The notes under the pieces are model-generated. The model searched no databases. It saw nothing but the letters and a program-made list of their open reading frames with translations, and was not told where the DNA came from. Positions 56,309 to 59,009 of a stretch of DNA of 59,009 nt are shown piece by piece. This DNA comes from Acidimicrobiales bacterium (GTDB taxonomy: Bacteria > Actinomycetota > Acidimicrobiia > Acidimicrobiales > UBA8592): contig JASLWO010000038.1 of the NCBI GenBank assembly GCA_030740795.1, positions 1 to 59,009 on the forward strand, written 5' to 3'. The first letter of the stretch is position 1; the number at the start of each line of letters is the position of its first letter. A program made the position numbers and the translations under genes.

Positions 56309-57121
56309 TCATGTAGAACGAAGGTGGACCACATCACCAACGAACACTTCTCTTGCTCCCCCGTTATCTAAATTGATTATAAGGGATCCGATGGGTGTCA
56401 CGGATACAGCTTGGCCGATGATTTCTTCCTCTCCGGTCTGAATCCTCACTTTCTTTCCGAGAGTGTCTACGAATTCAACATACTGTTCCAAAAGCATCGA
56501 ACCGCTCGTTTCAGACGCTATTAGCTGCTTCAAAATCATTTCTGCTAATGCAACTCTGTCAGGAGGGTTTCCCAAGTCAGATAGAGCCACAATTTCTTGT
56601 TCACTTAATCTTTGCTTTAAAGTTCCGGAATAGACGTTAATGCCTATTCCCACTACAACCAGAGTTTGGTCTTTCTGAATGACCGTTTGAGCAAGCACAC
56701 CAGCTAGTTTTGATGTCTTATTTCCTTGATTCACTATCAGGTCATTGGGCCATTTGATACGCACACAATCAAATCCCAGTTCACGAAGAGTGCGGCATGC
56801 AGCCAATGAAAGCTTCATACTGTACGAACTAAGTTGTTCGTTTGAGTCATCAACTATGAAAAGAACTGACATCAGCAAAGAAGTATTTTTTTCTGAGAGC
56901 CACTGTCTGTCCCTCCTACCACGTCCTGCAGTTTGGTGATCAGCTATCAGTACAGATAGATTTCGCGCCCCTTTTAGCCCTGCTTCAATTAAGTCAATAT
57001 TTGTAGAACCGGTGCTAGATACCCATGAAATATCGCCAAATCCAGCGCTTTTTAGACTTTTTTGCAAAAAAGCCGCTCTTTCCTCAGGAGAAAATTTTTC
57101 ATTGACTTTTACGAATGACAC
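56309..57121 (-). CDS. birA: Biotin-protein ligase
   Basis: A 270-residue class I ligase without the N-terminal HTH of E. coli BirA, so probably not a repressor. HQTAGRGRRDRQW binds biotinyl-AMP, IKWPNDLI contains the catalytic Lys, and VVVGIGINV and a small C-terminal SH3-like domain follow. It biotinylates the BCCP domain of the adjacent divergent carboxylase subunit, 34 nt away. Confidence 0.93.
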   Translation of the reverse strand: MSFVKVNEKFSPEERAAFLQKSLKSAGFGDISWVSSTGSTNIDLIEAGLKGARNLSVLIADHQTAGRGRRDRQWLSEKNTSLLMSVLFIVDDSNEQLSSYSMKLSLAACRTLRELGFDCVRIKWPNDLIVNQGNKTSKLAGVLAQTVIQKDQTLVVVGIGINVYSGTLKQRLSEQEIVALSDLGNPPDRVALAEMILKQLIASETSGSMLLEQYVEFVDTLGKKVRIQTGEEEIIGQAVSVTPIGSLIINLDNGGAREVFVGDVVHLRST

Positions 57122-57155
57122 TTAGTTTTGCTCCATATTATGTAACGTTGATCCC

Positions 57156-58892
57156 GTGTTCACAAAGGTACTTATTGCTAATAGAGGTGAAATAGCGGTT
57201 CGAGTCATTCGGGCATGCCGAGAACTCGGTATCCAGTCTGTCGCAGTATATTCCGAACTGGACCGTAATGCCCTTCATACACGTCTTGCGGATGAAGCTT
57301 ATGCGTTAGGAGGACAGACTGCTGCTGAAAGCTACCTTAATACTGAGAAAATATTAGATGTGATAGAAAAGTCCCAAGTTGATGCTGTCCACCCAGGGTA
57401 TGGTTTCTTTTCAGAAAATGCAGAATTCGCAAAGTCAATCACAGAGAAAGGCGTTACTTTTATTGGTCCACCCGTTGAAGCAATTGAAGTAATGGGAGAC
57501 AAAATAAGTGCGAGGCAAGCAGCTGAAAAAGTCGGTGTGACCGGAGTGCCCGGGACTACTGATTTCATTACGAAAGCAAAGGAAGTAGAAGCTTTCGCTG
57601 CTGACTACGGATATCCGATAGCTATCAAAGCTGCTTATGGCGGTGGCGGACGTGGCATGAAAGTGGTCCGTACCAAGAATGAAATTCAGTCCGCTATTGA
57701 TTCAGCCCAACGCGAAGCTCTCGCATATTTCGGGAGAGATGAAATCTACATGGAGCGTTACCTTACTAAACCTCGGCACATTGAAGTCCAAGTAATTTCC
57801 GATACTCATGGAAATGCTCTTCACCTTGGCACACGCGACTGTTCAGCCCAACGGAGGCATCAAAAACTTATAGAAGAAGCTCCCGCCCCACTAATCCCTA
57901 ATGACATCCTTGATGCTATGGGACAAGCCGCTGTTGATGTTGCCAAAGGATGCGGTTATGTCAACGCTGGAACGGTTGAGTTCCTTTATGAGAACGATAA
58001 TTTCTATTATTTGGAGATGAACACGCGACTCCAAGTTGAACATCCTGTAACTGAGATGGTAACTGGAATTGATTTAGTGGAGCAGCAAATCCGTATTGCT
58101 TTTGGAGAGGCGCTGCCTTTCAAACAAGAAGATGTCCAAATCGCTGGACATGCCATTGAAGTCCGGATTAACGCTGAAGACCCAGCAGAAGGGCAATTCC
58201 TTCCTAGCCCCGGAAAGCTTATGACCTTTAAAGCCTCCTCAGGTTTTGGCACTAGGTGGGATGGTGGTTACGAAGAGGGGGATGAGATAAGCCAGTTCTA
58301 CGACAATTTGATTGGGAAGTTGATTTGTTGGGGCAAAGACCGAGATGCTGCTATTGCTAGAACAATTCGTGCTCTCAAAGAGTTTGAGGTCGCCGGACTA
58401 CGAACAACGATCCCTGCAGACATTGCGATCCTGACTCATCACGATTTTAAAGCAGTTGAGCACTCAACTAAATGGGTTGAAGAAACACTTGATTTAAAAA
58501 ATGTGAAAGGAGGTCATGCCACTAGTCACGATGACAGTCCTTCAACAACCATCCGCACTGCCGACATTGAAGTAAATGGAAAGAGGTTTGATGTGTCCAT
58601 TTCTGTACCCAATGTCTCTGGGCAGATACGTAGAAGTGCATCAGCGGTTGGCTCGAACGCTGGAGGTGGAGATGGCCAGATCACAGTACCCATGCAAGGA
58701 ACAATTGTGAAAATTCAAACCGGAATTGGCGATAAAGTAGAGTCCGGAGATGTACTTGTCGTCCTAGAGGCGATGAAGATGGAGAACAACATCACTTCAG
58801 ACGTCAATGGCACAGTGGTAGAGATAAATGCAGAAGAAGGAGACGCTGTAGGTGCTGGTGACGTCATAATAGTTATTGAGGCTGAAGACTAG
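57156..58892 (+). CDS. Acyl-CoA carboxylase alpha subunit (biotin carboxylase + BCCP)
   Basis: A 578-residue protein of the AccA3/AccC-BCCP type. It starts at GTG with KVLIANRGEIAVRVIRA, has the ATP-grasp Gly-rich loop AAYGGGGRGMK, RDCSAQRRHQKL, EMNTRLQVEHPVTE, and ends with the biotinyl domain VLEAMKMENN (biotin on the Lys of MKM). It carboxylates biotin with bicarbonate and ATP for acetyl- or propionyl-CoA carboxylation. The carboxyltransferase beta subunit is not in the window. The adjacent birA supports the role. Confidence 0.94.
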   Translation: MFTKVLIANRGEIAVRVIRACRELGIQSVAVYSELDRNALHTRLADEAYALGGQTAAESYLNTEKILDVIEKSQVDAVHPGYGFFSENAEFAKSITEKGVTFIGPPVEAIEVMGDKISARQAAEKVGVTGVPGTTDFITKAKEVEAFAADYGYPIAIKAAYGGGGRGMKVVRTKNEIQSAIDSAQREALAYFGRDEIYMERYLTKPRHIEVQVISDTHGNALHLGTRDCSAQRRHQKLIEEAPAPLIPNDILDAMGQAAVDVAKGCGYVNAGTVEFLYENDNFYYLEMNTRLQVEHPVTEMVTGIDLVEQQIRIAFGEALPFKQEDVQIAGHAIEVRINAEDPAEGQFLPSPGKLMTFKASSGFGTRWDGGYEEGDEISQFYDNLIGKLICWGKDRDAAIARTIRALKEFEVAGLRTTIPADIAILTHHDFKAVEHSTKWVEETLDLKNVKGGHATSHDDSPSTTIRTADIEVNGKRFDVSISVPNVSGQIRRSASAVGSNAGGGDGQITVPMQGTIVKIQTGIGDKVESGDVLVVLEAMKMENNITSDVNGTVVEINAEEGDAVGAGDVIIVIEAED

Positions 58893-58955
58893 ACCACTGC
58901 AGATTTCGCTAAACTTGAAGCCAAGAAGATTTAAGCTTTGAGATTAAAGCTACCC

Positions 58956-59009
58956 ATGGAGATAGCAGAACACGAATATTCTTATGATTTCCAAAAACCA
59001 AAGAAAACG
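58956..59009 (+). CDS. Possible start of a downstream gene (cut by window edge)
   Basis: ATG 58956 opens a frame of 18 codons to the window edge (MEIAEHEYSYDFQKPKKT). There is no clear Shine-Dalgarno and no recognisable motif. A minus-strand open frame ending near 58894 also covers this stretch, so the coding strand is not certain. Confidence 0.25.
   Translation, partial: MEIAEHEYSYDFQKPKKT

Overview
The window looks like a chromosomal stretch of a low- to mid-GC actinobacterium (Actinomycetota), most like the marine Acidimicrobiia-type lineages. The lines I counted in housekeeping genes are about 38-45% GC. The assignment rests on gene content: a mycothiol-enzyme-like protein (maleylpyruvate isomerase N-terminal family), F420 biosynthesis genes fbiA and a short fbiB, a group II truncated haemoglobin GlbO, DUF5719 beside a giant GT2 protein, and the actinobacterial block mec-cysM-murI-(Rv1339-like)-rph-rdgB. 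Genes are tightly packed, with many 1-12 nt overlaps. The only gap over 300 bases that lacks a confident CDS is filled by tmRNA; a second (2136-2482) holds one weak small ORF. No IS element, integrase, CRISPR array or rRNA was seen.

Layout. 1-5.1 kb: partial thiN, a tiny membrane protein, a DHA2 exporter, a VOC protein, an SDR and an amidohydrolase. 5.2-11 kb: trHbO, a LOG protein and the menaquinone genes menE, menC, menH and menD. 11-14.4 kb: a GlcD-type oxidase, rpe, a lipoprotein, clpP and tRNA-Leu(UAG). 14.5-18.5 kb: an NAD salvage operon, pncB-pncA-nrtR-like, divergent from an MFS transporter with a palindrome between them. 18.5-22.9 kb: rdgB, rph, the cAMP phosphodiesterase-like MBL protein, murI, cysM and mec, with cysO missing. 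23-33 kb: smpB and ssrA separated and followed by an accessory-looking block (ketosteroid-dehydrogenase-like flavoprotein, two divergent P450s, phosphotransferase, nitroreductase, mycothiol-type isomerase, PLP lyase, reductive-dehalogenase-like Fe-S protein). 33-38.5 kb: the secA-prfB-ftsE-ftsX operon. 38.6-42.8 kb: ahcY with a structured leader, a Trm112-like protein, a phosphomannomutase and a CPBP protease. 42.8-50 kb: ftsH, a thioredoxin-like protein, DUF5719 and a GT2 membrane protein. 50-53.6 kb: an rmd-gmd-fbiA-fbiB operon. 53.6-59 kb: a cytidylyltransferase-like protein, a His-rich anchored protein, an LCP ligase with a 60-bp repeat, birA, and biotin carboxylase/BCCP.

How genes work together: men genes make the respiratory quinone; pncA/pncB recycle nicotinamide to NAD under a probable Nudix repressor; smpB/ssrA, clpP and ftsH form the rescue and proteolysis set; ManB, Gmd and Rmd feed GDP-rhamnose into envelope glycans, with GT2 and LCP proteins nearby; BirA biotinylates the acyl-CoA carboxylase alpha subunit. 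The 23.4-33 kb block looks like a catabolic or xenobiotic cargo set using haem, flavin, mycothiol and possibly cobalamin. The reductive-dehalogenase-like protein, the palindrome between the P450s, the ahcY leader and the NrtR-like operon are the best leads.
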